Assembly (NCBI RefSeq): GCF_027257175.1
Contig: NZ_JAPFGD010000005.1
Span: 62,001-126,000, forward strand
Direction of reading: 5' to 3'
Origin: Castellaniella sp. S9
GTDB taxonomy: Bacteria > Pseudomonadota > Gammaproteobacteria > Burkholderiales > Burkholderiaceae_B
DNA length: 64,000 bases
Part shown: piece after piece, positions 48,736 to 57,767 of the stretch
Numbering within the stretch: position 1 is the stretch's first letter
How the letters are laid out: each line of letters opens with the position of its first letter
Position numbers and translations under genes: made by a program
The notes under the pieces: model-generated
Databases searched by the model: none
Seen by the model: the letters and a program-made list of their open reading frames with translations, nothing else
Told to the model about the DNA's origin: nothing

Positions 48736-48744
48736 TGATGTAAT
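48736..48744 (+). promoter_or_regulatory. Possible extended -10 promoter for the VgrG island
   Basis: TGATGTAAT contains TGTAAT, one change from TATAAT, with the TGn extension. No -35 match at the right distance. It is 32 bases before the small open frame. Confidence 0.35.
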
Positions 48745-48775
48745 CTTTCGTCAAAAGCAGCGACGGGAGACCCTC

Positions 48776-48868
48776 ATGGCGACCTCCAGCAAGCAATCCT
48801 TCCTCACCCCCTGGCCTCCCCCAGGCACATGGTCCAGCGCGCCCCCTCGGCCACCCGCCGAACCCTGA
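48776..48868 (+). CDS. Possible 30-residue leader peptide upstream of paralog A
   Basis: The frame encodes MATSSKQSFLTPWPPPGTW plus 11 more Ser/Pro-rich residues. It has a good ribosome-binding site (GGGAG six bases before the ATG). After its TGA the same frame stays open all the way into paralog A. It could be a small protein, a leader peptide, or the remains of an extended N-terminus interrupted by a stop. Coding is not proven. Confidence 0.3.
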   Translation: MATSSKQSFLTPWPPPGTWSSAPPRPPAEP

Positions 48869-48982
48869 CGTTCATCGGCAGGCGCCCCCACCCTCAAGGC
48901 GCGATTCCATCCTACCGCCACTCTCATTTCCCACGCCGGATCCGCGCACACGGTCCAGGTGGGCAAGCTTTCTGGACCCATC

Positions 48983-50341
48983 ATGACAGAACCCGAACAC
49001 GGCGTTGCCGAGTCCACTGAAGGACACAAGTTCTCCTGGTACGGCGACGGCGAGACCAAGGTCGCCGCCAACTCGGAATTCGCGCTGACCTATGGGGTGA
49101 AAACCGAGGTTTCCCTGGGGATGAGTACGGAATTCTCGCTGGCCGCCAAAACCGAAATATCCATCGGCGCCAAACTCGAGGCCAGCGTCGGCTATGCCTT
49201 CGAATTCAAAAAGGACGGGGCGCTCGAGTTCGCCAAGAGCGGCGGCGTTCATTACCTCGATTCCTATGTCGCCAACATCGGTGCCAGCGCCGGCCAACGC
49301 CTCGCCATCAAAATCCTCTCGACGGCGGCCTGGATCCTGATCGGCCTGCAGGCGGCCCTGATGGTGGCGTATTCGGTCGCCGCGGTGGCAATCAAGGTCA
49401 AGGACCCGAAGGACGAGCACCTCTACCTGCCCGACAGCAAATTCCCGATGGCGCATCTGAGTTCCATGCTCACGATCGCCATCAACCTCGGCGCCATGCT
49501 GACGATTGCGGCGGGCCGTCTCATGGACCTGAGCGAGACCAGCGATCCGGCCGGCGTGCTGTCCATGGACACGACCTCGGCGGTCTTCCTGGGATCCCGG
49601 CCGGCCGCCGGCGGCACATCCGCGGGGGTCACCCTCGATGCCACCGGCATCGAGCTGAGCACCGCAAACGCGGACCTGCGCTACCAGAAGCCCTCCCCCC
49701 ACAGCTCGTCCATCATCGGCTTCCAGGACAAGCCGAACGCGCAGAACGTGGCGGGCGCGCGCCTGAACCTGAATGCGGACGGCTCGCTCCAGGCCTGGGG
49801 CGACAGCCTGACGACCACAGTGGCCAGCTCCGCCACTCAAAAAGCGCAGATCCACGTGCTGCAGGTCACGGACGGAACGGGTGCGGACCAGCCCAGCTTC
49901 CTGCGCACGAACGAGGGCGGAACCTACATCCACGCCAATGCGGACAACGCCCTGTTCGTGAGCTCCGCGATCGGCGTCAACGCCATCGCCGGGGACTCGT
50001 TCCTGGGCGTGGGCGCATCCAAGGCCGCGATCGGCCGCGACGGCAACACCCTGGAATGCAGCGCGGGCGCGGTCACGCTCGCATTCGGCAACACCAAGCT
50101 GACCATCGATGCCACCGGCATCAATCTGGGCGGCGGTGCGATCTCGATCATGGCGCCGGGGGGCCCCATCAGTTCGCTCGACCTCGTCAACCTCAAGATG
50201 CGGTCCACCGAGCAAGAGGCGCTCCAAAGAGCCCATGTCACCCGACTGATCGTGCACAATGCAAAGCTCCAGGCCCTGAGCAAGGCCGTGCGCACGATGA
50301 ACGAGACACTGATCGCCCTTCGTCCGGGCGACAAGATGTAG
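48983..50341 (+). CDS. Paralog A: two-helix protein with needle-like beta repeats, T6SS island
   Basis: A 452-residue protein I cannot assign to a named family. Residues 19-41 (WYGDGETKVAANS then ALTYGVKT) begin a beta-rich domain. Two hydrophobic segments lie at about 111-137 and 155-178. From about 190 the chain is Gly/Ala/Thr-rich with short beta repeats: VFLGSRPAAGGTSAGV, ATGIELSTANADLRY, GARLNLNADGSLQAWG, and TKLTIDATGINLGGGAISIMAPGG (370-393 region). The last resembles the C-terminal DUF2345-type repeats of VgrG. A helical tail follows. It aligns end to end with paralog B on the other side of vgrG. The ATG at 48983 is preceded by CTGGA, as in paralog B. Confidence 0.85.
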   Translation: MTEPEHGVAESTEGHKFSWYGDGETKVAANSEFALTYGVKTEVSLGMSTEFSLAAKTEISIGAKLEASVGYAFEFKKDGALEFAKSGGVHYLDSYVANIGASAGQRLAIKILSTAAWILIGLQAALMVAYSVAAVAIKVKDPKDEHLYLPDSKFPMAHLSSMLTIAINLGAMLTIAAGRLMDLSETSDPAGVLSMDTTSAVFLGSRPAAGGTSAGVTLDATGIELSTANADLRYQKPSPHSSSIIGFQDKPNAQNVAGARLNLNADGSLQAWGDSLTTTVASSATQKAQIHVLQVTDGTGADQPSFLRTNEGGTYIHANADNALFVSSAIGVNAIAGDSFLGVGASKAAIGRDGNTLECSAGAVTLAFGNTKLTIDATGINLGGGAISIMAPGGPISSLDLVNLKMRSTEQEALQRAHVTRLIVHNAKLQALSKAVRTMNETLIALRPGDKM

Positions 50342-50464
50342 CGCCCGGTCGCTTGATGCGCGCACTCGAATCATGCGCCCGCGTCCTGCGGCGCCGCGCG
50401 TCATACACCTCGATATTGCTTGGTGTTAAGCTTGGCCCTGAGACAGCGACAGGGAGACATCCAT

Positions 50465-52102
50465 ATGGCGATCAACGACAAGGATCTGCTCTTCACCTTC
50501 GAACTGGACGGGTCCGGCTCCAAGCTGCAAGTGATACGCTTCGAGGGCCGCGAGGCGATATCGCGCCTGTTCGAATTCGACATCACCCTGGTCAGCGACG
50601 ATCCCGACATCGATCTCGATGCGGCCCTGAAGTCCACGGCGGTCCTCACCCTTCGATCACGCGACCTATCGGCCTCCACGCCCTATCGCGGCATGCTCGC
50701 GCAATTCGAACAGCTGGGCGGCGTCGACAACTATTATTTTTATCGCGCCACGCTCGTCCCCCGGCTCTGGCGGGCCGGCCTCAATCGCCTCAATGAGGTC
50801 TACCTCGACGAACAAACCATCCCCCAGATCATCCGGACGCTGCTCGAACGCAACGACCTCAAAGGCCCCGACCTCAAGATGCTGCTGAAGGAGCCCTCGG
50901 ACTATCGGGCCCGCAGCTTCACCTGCCAGTACCAGGAAAGCGACCTGGCCTTCGTCTCGCGCTGGATGGAACAGGAAGGCCTGTACTATTACTTCGACCA
51001 CGACAGCAGCCACTCCGGCGAGGTGCTGGCCATCCTGGACTACAAGGAAGCCCAGCCCACCGACGCCCTGCAACTGCGCTACACCCCGCCCGAAAACGTC
51101 CAGACCGACCGCCAGGACAGCTGCGTCACCGCATTCACCTGCCGCAAGACGCACCTGCCCGGCAAGACACTGGTCCAGGACTTCAACTACCGGCTGGCCA
51201 AGCTGGGCGACAACCTCAAGGCCGAGGCCCAGGTCCGCGACGGCGCGCAAGGCGAATACATGCTCTATGGCCAGAACCTGCGCACAGAAGGCGACGCCCG
51301 GCGCCTGTCCAGGATCCGCGCCGAGGAACTGGGCGCGCAAGGCACCGTGTTCCACGGCGAAGCCCCGGCGATCGGCGTGCGCAGCGGCTACTTCATCGAG
51401 GTCGACAACCATTTCCGCGACAGCTGCAACGCCCGCTACCTCGTCACCGAGGTGACCCACCGCGGATCCCAGGCCGGCGTCGTGCTCGCCGGACAGAACA
51501 CCGGCTACAACCAGAGCGAGCAAGGCTCGACCTACCACTGCGAATTCCAGGCCATCGGCTCGGACCTGCAGTACCGCGCCCCCCGGCTGACGCCGCGCCC
51601 CTCCATCGACGGGGTCCTCAGCGCCCTGATCGACTCCGAGGGCGATGGGGCGGTGGCGGAGCTCAACGATTACGGCCAATACAAGGTCCAGCTGCTGTAC
51701 GACTATTCGGACAAGCCCGTCAACAAGGGATCATCGTGGCTGCGCATGGCCACGCCCTACGCCGGGAAATCCGAGGGCATGCATTTTCCGCTGCTCAAGG
51801 GGACCGAGGTGCTGCTGGCCTTCAACCAGGGCGACCCGGACCAGCCGATCATCCTGGGCGCCGCCCCCAATTCCGAGGCGCAAAGCATCGTCGACAGTTC
51901 CAATGCCACCAACAACGGCATACGCACCGCCGGCGGGAATTCGCTCGTGATGGTAGACACAAAGGATAAACAGTTAATCAGTTTCTACTCGCCCACCCAG
52001 AAGTCACTGATCTACATCGGCGCATTTCCAGAGGCGCAGGATTCGCCGAAAGAGACCCAATCCGCCAGCAACCCGGCCGACGTCCTGCAGTCCGTGATAT
52101 GA
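50465..52102 (+). CDS. vgrG: Type VI secretion spike protein VgrG, short form
   Basis: A 545-residue VgrG (TssI). Residues 1 to about 370 are the gp27-like hub (LLFTFELDGSGSKLQVIRFEGREAISRLFEFDI; FVSRWMEQEGLYYYFDH; ARYLVTEVTHRGSQ). The OB-fold follows (YGQYKVQLLYDY, SSWLRMATPYAGKSEGMHFPLLKGTEVLLAFNQGDPDQPIILGAAPN). Only about 60 residues remain after it, including the beginning of a needle (GGNSLVMVDTKDKQLISFYSP), so the long beta-helix typical of VgrG proteins is mostly absent. GGGAG lies nine bases before the ATG. It is bracketed by the two paralogs, which carry needle-like repeats. Confidence 0.95.
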   Translation: MAINDKDLLFTFELDGSGSKLQVIRFEGREAISRLFEFDITLVSDDPDIDLDAALKSTAVLTLRSRDLSASTPYRGMLAQFEQLGGVDNYYFYRATLVPRLWRAGLNRLNEVYLDEQTIPQIIRTLLERNDLKGPDLKMLLKEPSDYRARSFTCQYQESDLAFVSRWMEQEGLYYYFDHDSSHSGEVLAILDYKEAQPTDALQLRYTPPENVQTDRQDSCVTAFTCRKTHLPGKTLVQDFNYRLAKLGDNLKAEAQVRDGAQGEYMLYGQNLRTEGDARRLSRIRAEELGAQGTVFHGEAPAIGVRSGYFIEVDNHFRDSCNARYLVTEVTHRGSQAGVVLAGQNTGYNQSEQGSTYHCEFQAIGSDLQYRAPRLTPRPSIDGVLSALIDSEGDGAVAELNDYGQYKVQLLYDYSDKPVNKGSSWLRMATPYAGKSEGMHFPLLKGTEVLLAFNQGDPDQPIILGAAPNSEAQSIVDSSNATNNGIRTAGGNSLVMVDTKDKQLISFYSPTQKSLIYIGAFPEAQDSPKETQSASNPADVLQSVI

Positions 52103-52161
52103 CGCAAGGCGCCCGACTCACCCTGATACGTACCTGGATCAAACCTCACCTGGATTGAACA

Positions 52162-53529
52162 ATGGCAGACAAAGGCATGGGCCTTTTCACGGCAGGCAAC
52201 TACAAGACGTGGATCGGCCAAGGCAAGACCGAGGTGGTGGCCGCCTCGAACTACACACTGACCTATGGGGTCAAAACCAGTTTGTTCCTGGGCATGACCA
52301 ACGATTTCACGATCGGCGCCAAGAGCACGTTTTTCCACGGGACCAGCTTCGACGCCAAAAAAGGGACCGCGTTCGAGATATCCAAGGCGAGCGTTCTTCG
52401 GGTAGGCGGAGAGGGTGGGTTTCACTACTCCGACCACCACTTTGCCAGCGTCGGCTCGAGCAGGGCGCAAAAGCTCCTGATCGAAAAGGCGCGCTCGGCC
52501 GCCTGGTTGCTGATCAATATCCAGACCGTGTCGATGACCGCATTGGCGACAACGGCTTTGGCATTCAAGGTCGACGAACTGGAAAACGCAGGCAAAGCCG
52601 ATCCGCACAGCAGCAAAGACGTCTTTGGCTACGTGGCCTCGATCGCCACGATCCTCACCAGCCTGGCGGTCATGCTGGGGATTCTGAACAAACGATTCAA
52701 CCGGTATTGCAAGACCGACACGCCGGTGGGCCTGCTTTCAATGCAAAGCGCCGCGACGGGCTCCGTCTTCCTGGGCACACGGGATTCGTCCGGGCGCAGT
52801 TCGGCCGGCGTCGCCATGAACAGGACCGGGATCGAACTCAGCACCGCGGATGACGACCTGGAGTACCGGAAGGCCGGCACCGCCACCATCGGCTTCAAGA
52901 AAAAACCCAATGCGGGTCCCGTAGGGGGCGCACGGCTGAAGCTCAATGCCAAAGGCAATATCGAAGCCTGGGGCAAGGACATGGCGATCACCCTCAAGGG
53001 CGACGCCACCCACAAGGCACGCAAGCACAACCTGGTGATCACTGACGATCAAGGCGGCGAGACCGACAGCCACCTGCGCATGGATGCGACCGGCGCCGCC
53101 ATCCAGGCGACCAACACAACCGGATTTTTCACGGACAAGAACATAGGCAGTTGCATCGCGGCCGACACATCCTCTGTGCTCGTGAGCGAGGACTTATGCT
53201 TGCTCAAGCACGGCGACAGCACGCTCTGCCTGGAGGACAGGAAAGTCACACTGGACCTGGGCGGTACCGAAATCAAGATCGACCCCACCGGCATCAACCT
53301 GGGCGGCGGCGCACTGACGATCATGGCACCCGGGGGCGGCAGTTCAACGCTCGGCGCCAAGGACATCGCCAAGATCAAAAAACACCTCAGCAAGCTCAAG
53401 GCGGCCAGGAAAGCCGAGAAGGCCCAATTGAAAGCCCAGCAGCAGAAAATCGAGATCGAAGACCAATCCGCAGATTCGTCGCAGGCCGCCATCATCAGCG
53501 CAAGCTCCGTCTCGAATCCCGACGCATGA
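52162..53529 (+). CDS. Paralog B: two-helix protein with needle-like beta repeats, T6SS island
   Basis: A 455-residue paralog of the protein upstream of vgrG. Shared blocks are WIGQGKTEVVAASNYTLTYG (residues 17-36), hydrophobic segments at about 111-135 and 155-175, GSVFLGTRDSSGRSSAGV, TGIELSTADDDLEY, GARLKLNAKGNIEAWG and IDPTGINLGGGALTIMAPGG (372-391). The tail is a Lys/Glu/Gln-rich coiled coil (about 398-435). The second half again resembles VgrG needle repeats. Its codons look less GC-rich than those of its neighbours by eye, which hints at transfer or a different selection. The family is unnamed to me; a structural or membrane-docking role in the T6SS spike is inferred from context only. 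Confidence 0.85.
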   Translation: MADKGMGLFTAGNYKTWIGQGKTEVVAASNYTLTYGVKTSLFLGMTNDFTIGAKSTFFHGTSFDAKKGTAFEISKASVLRVGGEGGFHYSDHHFASVGSSRAQKLLIEKARSAAWLLINIQTVSMTALATTALAFKVDELENAGKADPHSSKDVFGYVASIATILTSLAVMLGILNKRFNRYCKTDTPVGLLSMQSAATGSVFLGTRDSSGRSSAGVAMNRTGIELSTADDDLEYRKAGTATIGFKKKPNAGPVGGARLKLNAKGNIEAWGKDMAITLKGDATHKARKHNLVITDDQGGETDSHLRMDATGAAIQATNTTGFFTDKNIGSCIAADTSSVLVSEDLCLLKHGDSTLCLEDRKVTLDLGGTEIKIDPTGINLGGGALTIMAPGGGSSTLGAKDIAKIKKHLSKLKAARKAEKAQLKAQQQKIEIEDQSADSSQAAIISASSVSNPDA

Positions 53530-53560
53530 ACCACCATTTCCCGAGGCCAGGACACCGCCC

Positions 53561-55999
53561 GTGACCCCCGCTTTTCCCTCCCTGCAGACCTTTATCCCCG
53601 AGGGCGCCGAACTCATGCGGCGAATCTACAGCCCCGCCCCGGGCCAGACCGCGCTCGCCTTCGGCGTCATCCTGCCGTTCCCCCTGTACCCACCCGAGGG
53701 CGGACCGGCGCCGGCCATGGACGGTCTCTGGAACCGGGTGACCCAGGTCCTGGGCAAGGAGGGCCTGCTGGACGAAGGCTGGCCCAAACCCCGCGGCGAA
53801 CTGCTGGCGGCCGGATCCTGCCATCCGCCCCAAGGCCACCGCGACCAGCCGGTATCCGCCAGCATCTCGGCGGGCTCTCTCACCAAGCAGCTGGCGGTTT
53901 TCGGCGAACGGCGCTATGGTCCGATGGGCCGAATTTCGGCGCCCCTGCCCTTCGACGCGATGCCCCTCACACTCGCCCAGGCCTTCGGCGGCGAGGATCA
54001 TGCTTTCAACACAGCGGGCAAGGGATTCGATACCCAGGATGGGGCCGAGTTGCCCAATATCGAATCCCCGCACGCACTGATCGCAGCCCACGGCGACCGG
54101 CCCGATCCGGCCGGCTTCGGACCGCTGCCCATCACGGCGCCGCAGCGCGCCCGCCATCTGGGATCCCACGGGCCGCAGTGGTTGGAGGAACGCTGGCCAC
54201 ATCTGCCGCTGGACAGCGATCCGCAGTTCTTCATGGCGGCACCCGAGGACCAGCGGATCCAGGGATTCTGGGCAGGAGGCGAGCCCGTCCTGGCGCGCAA
54301 TATGCACCCGGATTTTCCGGACCTGGGCGGCCGCGTGCCCCAGTTGCGGCCCCGGTTCTTCGTCCACCAGACCCAGCCTGACGGCGAGGTGCGTTTCGTC
54401 GAACTGAAGGTCAACACCGATACCGTCTGGCTGCTGCCGGGCGAACGCATCGGCGTGGCGATCTATCGCGCCCTGGTTCCCATCCACACGCCCGATGCCC
54501 GCGACGTCAATGGTTTCCTGGCCGAATTCGAGTCCCCCGACGACCCGGAAAGCCCGCTTGAATACTATATCGGCCGCTGCCTGCGGGCCATGTCGCCCGA
54601 GGCGTTCAAGGACATTCCCGATCCGGTCGAGGTCGAAAAGGCCAACGCCAACCTGGACAACCACGAACTGCTGCAGAAAATCACCGAGCAAAAAGAACTG
54701 TTTCATCAGATGCTCGCCAAGCGGGGCGTGGATGAAGCCACCCTCATGCGCGAACTCTCGGACAACCCCCACACCCGGAAGTTCGCCCAGACCATCGCGC
54801 AGCGCAGCGGCAGCCTGTCCGGCTTTTTCAGCGAAATCGAGCAACTGCTGCACGCCATCGAGGGGACGGACACGACGGCGACCGCGGCGCCCATGCCCTC
54901 CCTGGCCTCGGTGCTGCCGCCACCCGCGGCCACGGCGCCGCAGGCCCCCGACGCCCCGATCGCATCGCCCGCATCCCACGGCGAGGCACTGCGCGACGAG
55001 GCCCTGGGCGCCCGCCATCGCCAGATCGTGCTCAACCGGGCGAGCAATGGCCAAGCCTGCAGCCAGCTCGACCTCAGCCAGGCGAATCTCGCGGGCTTGA
55101 ACCTGGCCGGCATGGATTTTTCCGGCGCCTTGCTGGCCGGCGCCAATTTCGCGGGTGCCCAGTTGCAAGGGGCCAACCTGCAAGGGGCCGTCCTGCAAGG
55201 GGCCCGGCTGGATGCGGCCAATCTGGCCGGTTGCCGGCTCGAGCAGGCAACGCTGGACCGCGCCAGTTTTTCAGGGGCCGTTCTGCAAGGGGCGATCCTG
55301 GACGGCAGCGACTGCACCGGCGCCAATTTCGCCGGCACCGACCTGTCGGGCGTCAGCCTGCGCCAGGCCACCTTGTCCTACGCGTGGCTCAATCGCGTCC
55401 GGGCCCCCCAGATCCAGGCTGACGGCGCCGATTTCTCGCATGCCAATCTCGAGGGCATCGATCTGGCGCGCGCCAGCCTGGATCAGGCGAACTTCACAGG
55501 CGCACGGCTGCGCCGCGCCGTCATGGACGATGCCTCCTGCGTGTCCGCCAACTTTACCCAGGCCGACCTGAACGATGCCTCGCTGGCGCGCTGCGATCTG
55601 CGCAACAGCCAATCCACCGCGGGCTCGCAATGGAGCGGAGCCAATCTGCAAAAGGCCGTACTCGATGACGCCAGCTGGATCGGCGCCTCGCTGGAGGGCG
55701 CGCAGATGGACGGCCTCAAGGCCTTGAATGCCGATCTGTCGGATGCGGATCTGCGCAGCGCGGGCATCGCGAACGCCGACCTGCGCAAGGCCACCTTCGA
55801 CCGCGCCGACCTCAGCCACGCCAGGCTGGAGCGCTCGAACCTGATGGAGGCCTCATTCATCCATGCCGACCTCAGCCACTGCCGGCTCGAGGACAGCAAT
55901 CTGTACGGCGCGACATTCATGGATACGACGCTGGACCATACCAGGCTCGCAGGCGCCAACCTGGATGGCACGATACTCAAGATTCGTGCCGATGCCTGA
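53561..55999 (+). CDS. DUF2169 adaptor domain fused to pentapeptide repeats
   Basis: An 812-residue protein. The N-terminal 330 residues match DUF2169-type T6SS adaptors, which help load effectors onto VgrG/PAAR (LAFGVILPFPLYP, AFGGEDHAFNTAGKGF, LPNIESPHALI, FWAGGEPVLARNMHPDFPDLGGRVPQLRPRFFVHQ). A helical, then Ala/Pro-rich linker covers about 340-480. From about 500 to the end there are dozens of five-residue repeats of A(N/D)LxG type (LSQANLAGLNLAGMDFSGALLAGANF), which form a square beta-helix. The start is a GTG with AGGA upstream. Downstream genes follow with small gaps, so the island is one operon. Confidence 0.88.
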   Translation: MTPAFPSLQTFIPEGAELMRRIYSPAPGQTALAFGVILPFPLYPPEGGPAPAMDGLWNRVTQVLGKEGLLDEGWPKPRGELLAAGSCHPPQGHRDQPVSASISAGSLTKQLAVFGERRYGPMGRISAPLPFDAMPLTLAQAFGGEDHAFNTAGKGFDTQDGAELPNIESPHALIAAHGDRPDPAGFGPLPITAPQRARHLGSHGPQWLEERWPHLPLDSDPQFFMAAPEDQRIQGFWAGGEPVLARNMHPDFPDLGGRVPQLRPRFFVHQTQPDGEVRFVELKVNTDTVWLLPGERIGVAIYRALVPIHTPDARDVNGFLAEFESPDDPESPLEYYIGRCLRAMSPEAFKDIPDPVEVEKANANLDNHELLQKITEQKELFHQMLAKRGVDEATLMRELSDNPHTRKFAQTIAQRSGSLSGFFSEIEQLLHAIEGTDTTATAAPMPSLASVLPPPAATAPQAPDAPIASPASHGEALRDEALGARHRQIVLNRASNGQACSQLDLSQANLAGLNLAGMDFSGALLAGANFAGAQLQGANLQGAVLQGARLDAANLAGCRLEQATLDRASFSGAVLQGAILDGSDCTGANFAGTDLSGVSLRQATLSYAWLNRVRAPQIQADGADFSHANLEGIDLARASLDQANFTGARLRRAVMDDASCVSANFTQADLNDASLARCDLRNSQSTAGSQWSGANLQKAVLDDASWIGASLEGAQMDGLKALNADLSDADLRSAGIANADLRKATFDRADLSHARLERSNLMEASFIHADLSHCRLEDSNLYGATFMDTTLDHTRLAGANLDGTILKIRADA

Positions 56000-56033
56000 G
56001 ACCGATCGACCGTAGCCCACCCACGGACCCGCC

Positions 56034-57083
56034 ATGCCACCACACACGACCCCTCAAATCATCGATGGCACCCTCGAAGACGCCGACCTCAGCGATGCCG
56101 CCCTCGCCGGCACCGACTTCACCGGCATCCGTTTCCGCCAGGTGATCTTCCGCAACGCCGACTTGGGGACCGTAGACTTCACCGGCGCGGATTTCCAGGC
56201 GTGCGATTTCACGGGCGCCAACCTGGCCGAGGCCAACCTCATGGGCGCCACGCTGGCCGCCTGCATACTGGACCAGGCCCGGCTGGACGGCGCCAGCCTG
56301 ACCACCGCCACCATGACCGGCAGCAGTCTGAACGGCGCCAGCGCCGAAGGCGCGGATCTGTCGGCTGTGCTCCTGGATCAGTGCTCGTTGAACCAGGCCG
56401 TGCTGCGCAACACCGACCTGTCGCTGGCCCGCATCAACGGCTGCCAGTTGGACGGCACCGACCTGTCGGGCGCCAACCTGGAGCGCTTCATGGCCCTGGA
56501 CACCGATCTCAGCAAAGCCCTGTTTCGCGACAATACACTCGACAGCGCCATGCTGATGAAGGCCAACCTGGCGGGCCAGCGCTTCCCCGGATGCGCGCTG
56601 GAGTTGACCCTGTTCGTCGAGGCCGATCTGCAGGGGGCGGATTTCTCGAACTGCACCCTGCAGGACACGCAGTTCGCCAAATCCAAACTGAGCGGCGCCA
56701 GCCTCAAGGGGGTCAATGCCAACAGCGTGAGCTTCGCCATGGCGGACCTGAGCGCCGCCGACCTCTCGGACGCCAGTTTCGAGATGTGCGACTTCTCCAA
56801 CGCGACGCTGAATGCGGCACGCTGCACCAACAGCACATTCTCCACCTGCCCGCTGGTCCACATGCAGGCGAGCGACAGCGTCTGGGACGGCGCCTCGCTC
56901 AAGCTCTGCGACTTGTCCCACGTGGTATTCGACCGGGCCAGTTTCCGCAACGGTTCACTGAACATCTGCAACCTGCACGAGATGTCCGAGGACAAGACCC
57001 TCTGGGACGGTACCACGTTCAACGAAACCCAGCGCACCAATCCGGAGCGCGCCCAGGCTGAAAACTGGGCACCGCCCCAATAA
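56034..57083 (+). CDS. Pentapeptide-repeat protein of the T6SS island
   Basis: A 349-residue protein made almost entirely of pentapeptide repeats (LEDADLSDAALAGTDFTGIRF, DLGTVDFTGADFQACDFTGANLAEANLMGATLAACIL, and so on). Such chains fold into a right-handed quadrilateral beta-helix. Cysteines recur at the repeat faces. It follows the DUF2169-pentapeptide protein by 34 bases and is followed by the DUF3540 gene after 15 bases. A similar order is seen in T6SS cargo modules; its exact role, whether scaffold, chaperone or cargo, is not known. Confidence 0.88.
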   Translation: MPPHTTPQIIDGTLEDADLSDAALAGTDFTGIRFRQVIFRNADLGTVDFTGADFQACDFTGANLAEANLMGATLAACILDQARLDGASLTTATMTGSSLNGASAEGADLSAVLLDQCSLNQAVLRNTDLSLARINGCQLDGTDLSGANLERFMALDTDLSKALFRDNTLDSAMLMKANLAGQRFPGCALELTLFVEADLQGADFSNCTLQDTQFAKSKLSGASLKGVNANSVSFAMADLSAADLSDASFEMCDFSNATLNAARCTNSTFSTCPLVHMQASDSVWDGASLKLCDLSHVVFDRASFRNGSLNICNLHEMSEDKTLWDGTTFNETQRTNPERAQAENWAPPQ

Positions 57084-57098
57084 GTTCCGGAGCCCGAT

Positions 57099-57758
57099 AT
57101 GGCCGCCACGATTTCCCCCCTGAAAAAGACCGCGCCCGCCATCGAGGCGCGCCTCGTCCACGCCCGCGTCAGCGGGACGCAGGACGGCATGATCCAGGTC
57201 GATCATCCCGAAGGCCCTGTCGCGCGGCGCGCCCTGAGCTGCCTGATCGAACCGCAGGCCGGCGACCTCGTCCTGCTGGCCCTGGATCCGGCACACGTGC
57301 ACGGGCATGTTCTTGCCGTCCTCGAGCGGCCCGGGCCGCAGGATGCCGACCTGGCGCTGCCCGGCGGGGGCGTGATCCTCGCCCGCGACGGCGAGGTGGC
57401 CCTGCGGGCGCCGTCCCTGCGGCTCGAGGGCCGCGAGCGCATCGCCCTGGATACCGGCGCGCTCGAGGTGGCCGCCGTGAGCGCCTCCACGACCGTCAAG
57501 CATTGGCAAGGCTGGTTCGATACCCTCGAGGCCTACGCCGTCTCCATCGAATATTCGGCTAAGACCCTGTCGGCCAGGTTGGGGCGGCTGCTGTCGCGCT
57601 CGCTCGAAAGCTTCCGATCCGTCGAGGGCCTGGACGAAACCCGCGTGGGCCGCAGCCGCACGCGGGTGCGCGACGACCATCGGCTCGAGGCCGGCCACAT
57701 CACCGCGCGCGCCGACGGCTTCGTCAAGATCGACGGCCAGAAGATCGACCTGGGTTGA
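57099..57758 (+). CDS. DUF3540 protein, T6SS spike accessory
   Basis: A 219-residue DUF3540-type protein. The first 85 residues look like a small beta-barrel (DGMIQVDHPEGPVARRALSCLIEPQAGDLVLLALDPAHVHGHVLAVLERPG). The next part is beta-helix-like with short repeats (LALPGGGVILARDGEVALRAPSLRLEGRERIALDTGALEVAA), a helical stretch, then a last beta segment (HITARADGFVKIDGQKIDLG). The family co-occurs with VgrG, DUF2169 and DUF4150. The repeats again resemble VgrG needle segments. Ten bases separate it from the DUF4150 gene. Confidence 0.85.
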   Translation: MAATISPLKKTAPAIEARLVHARVSGTQDGMIQVDHPEGPVARRALSCLIEPQAGDLVLLALDPAHVHGHVLAVLERPGPQDADLALPGGGVILARDGEVALRAPSLRLEGRERIALDTGALEVAAVSASTTVKHWQGWFDTLEAYAVSIEYSAKTLSARLGRLLSRSLESFRSVEGLDETRVGRSRTRVRDDHRLEAGHITARADGFVKIDGQKIDLG

Positions 57759-57767
57759 GGACACGCC

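Larger units (their letters stand above)
48675..48982. other. AT-rich gap between tssG and the spike island
   Basis: About 308 bases. The first 60 are strongly AT-rich (runs of A and T at 48670-48700), unlike flanking genes. It holds a possible extended -10 element and a short open frame, both listed separately. The rest, up to the start of paralog A, has no other supported feature. Confidence 0.6.

Noticed and set aside
55080-57000. Repetitive DNA resembling tandem repeats
   Set aside because: The repetition comes from coding of pentapeptide repeats in two genes. Unit sequences differ at the DNA level and no CRISPR-like spacers or exact repeats occur.
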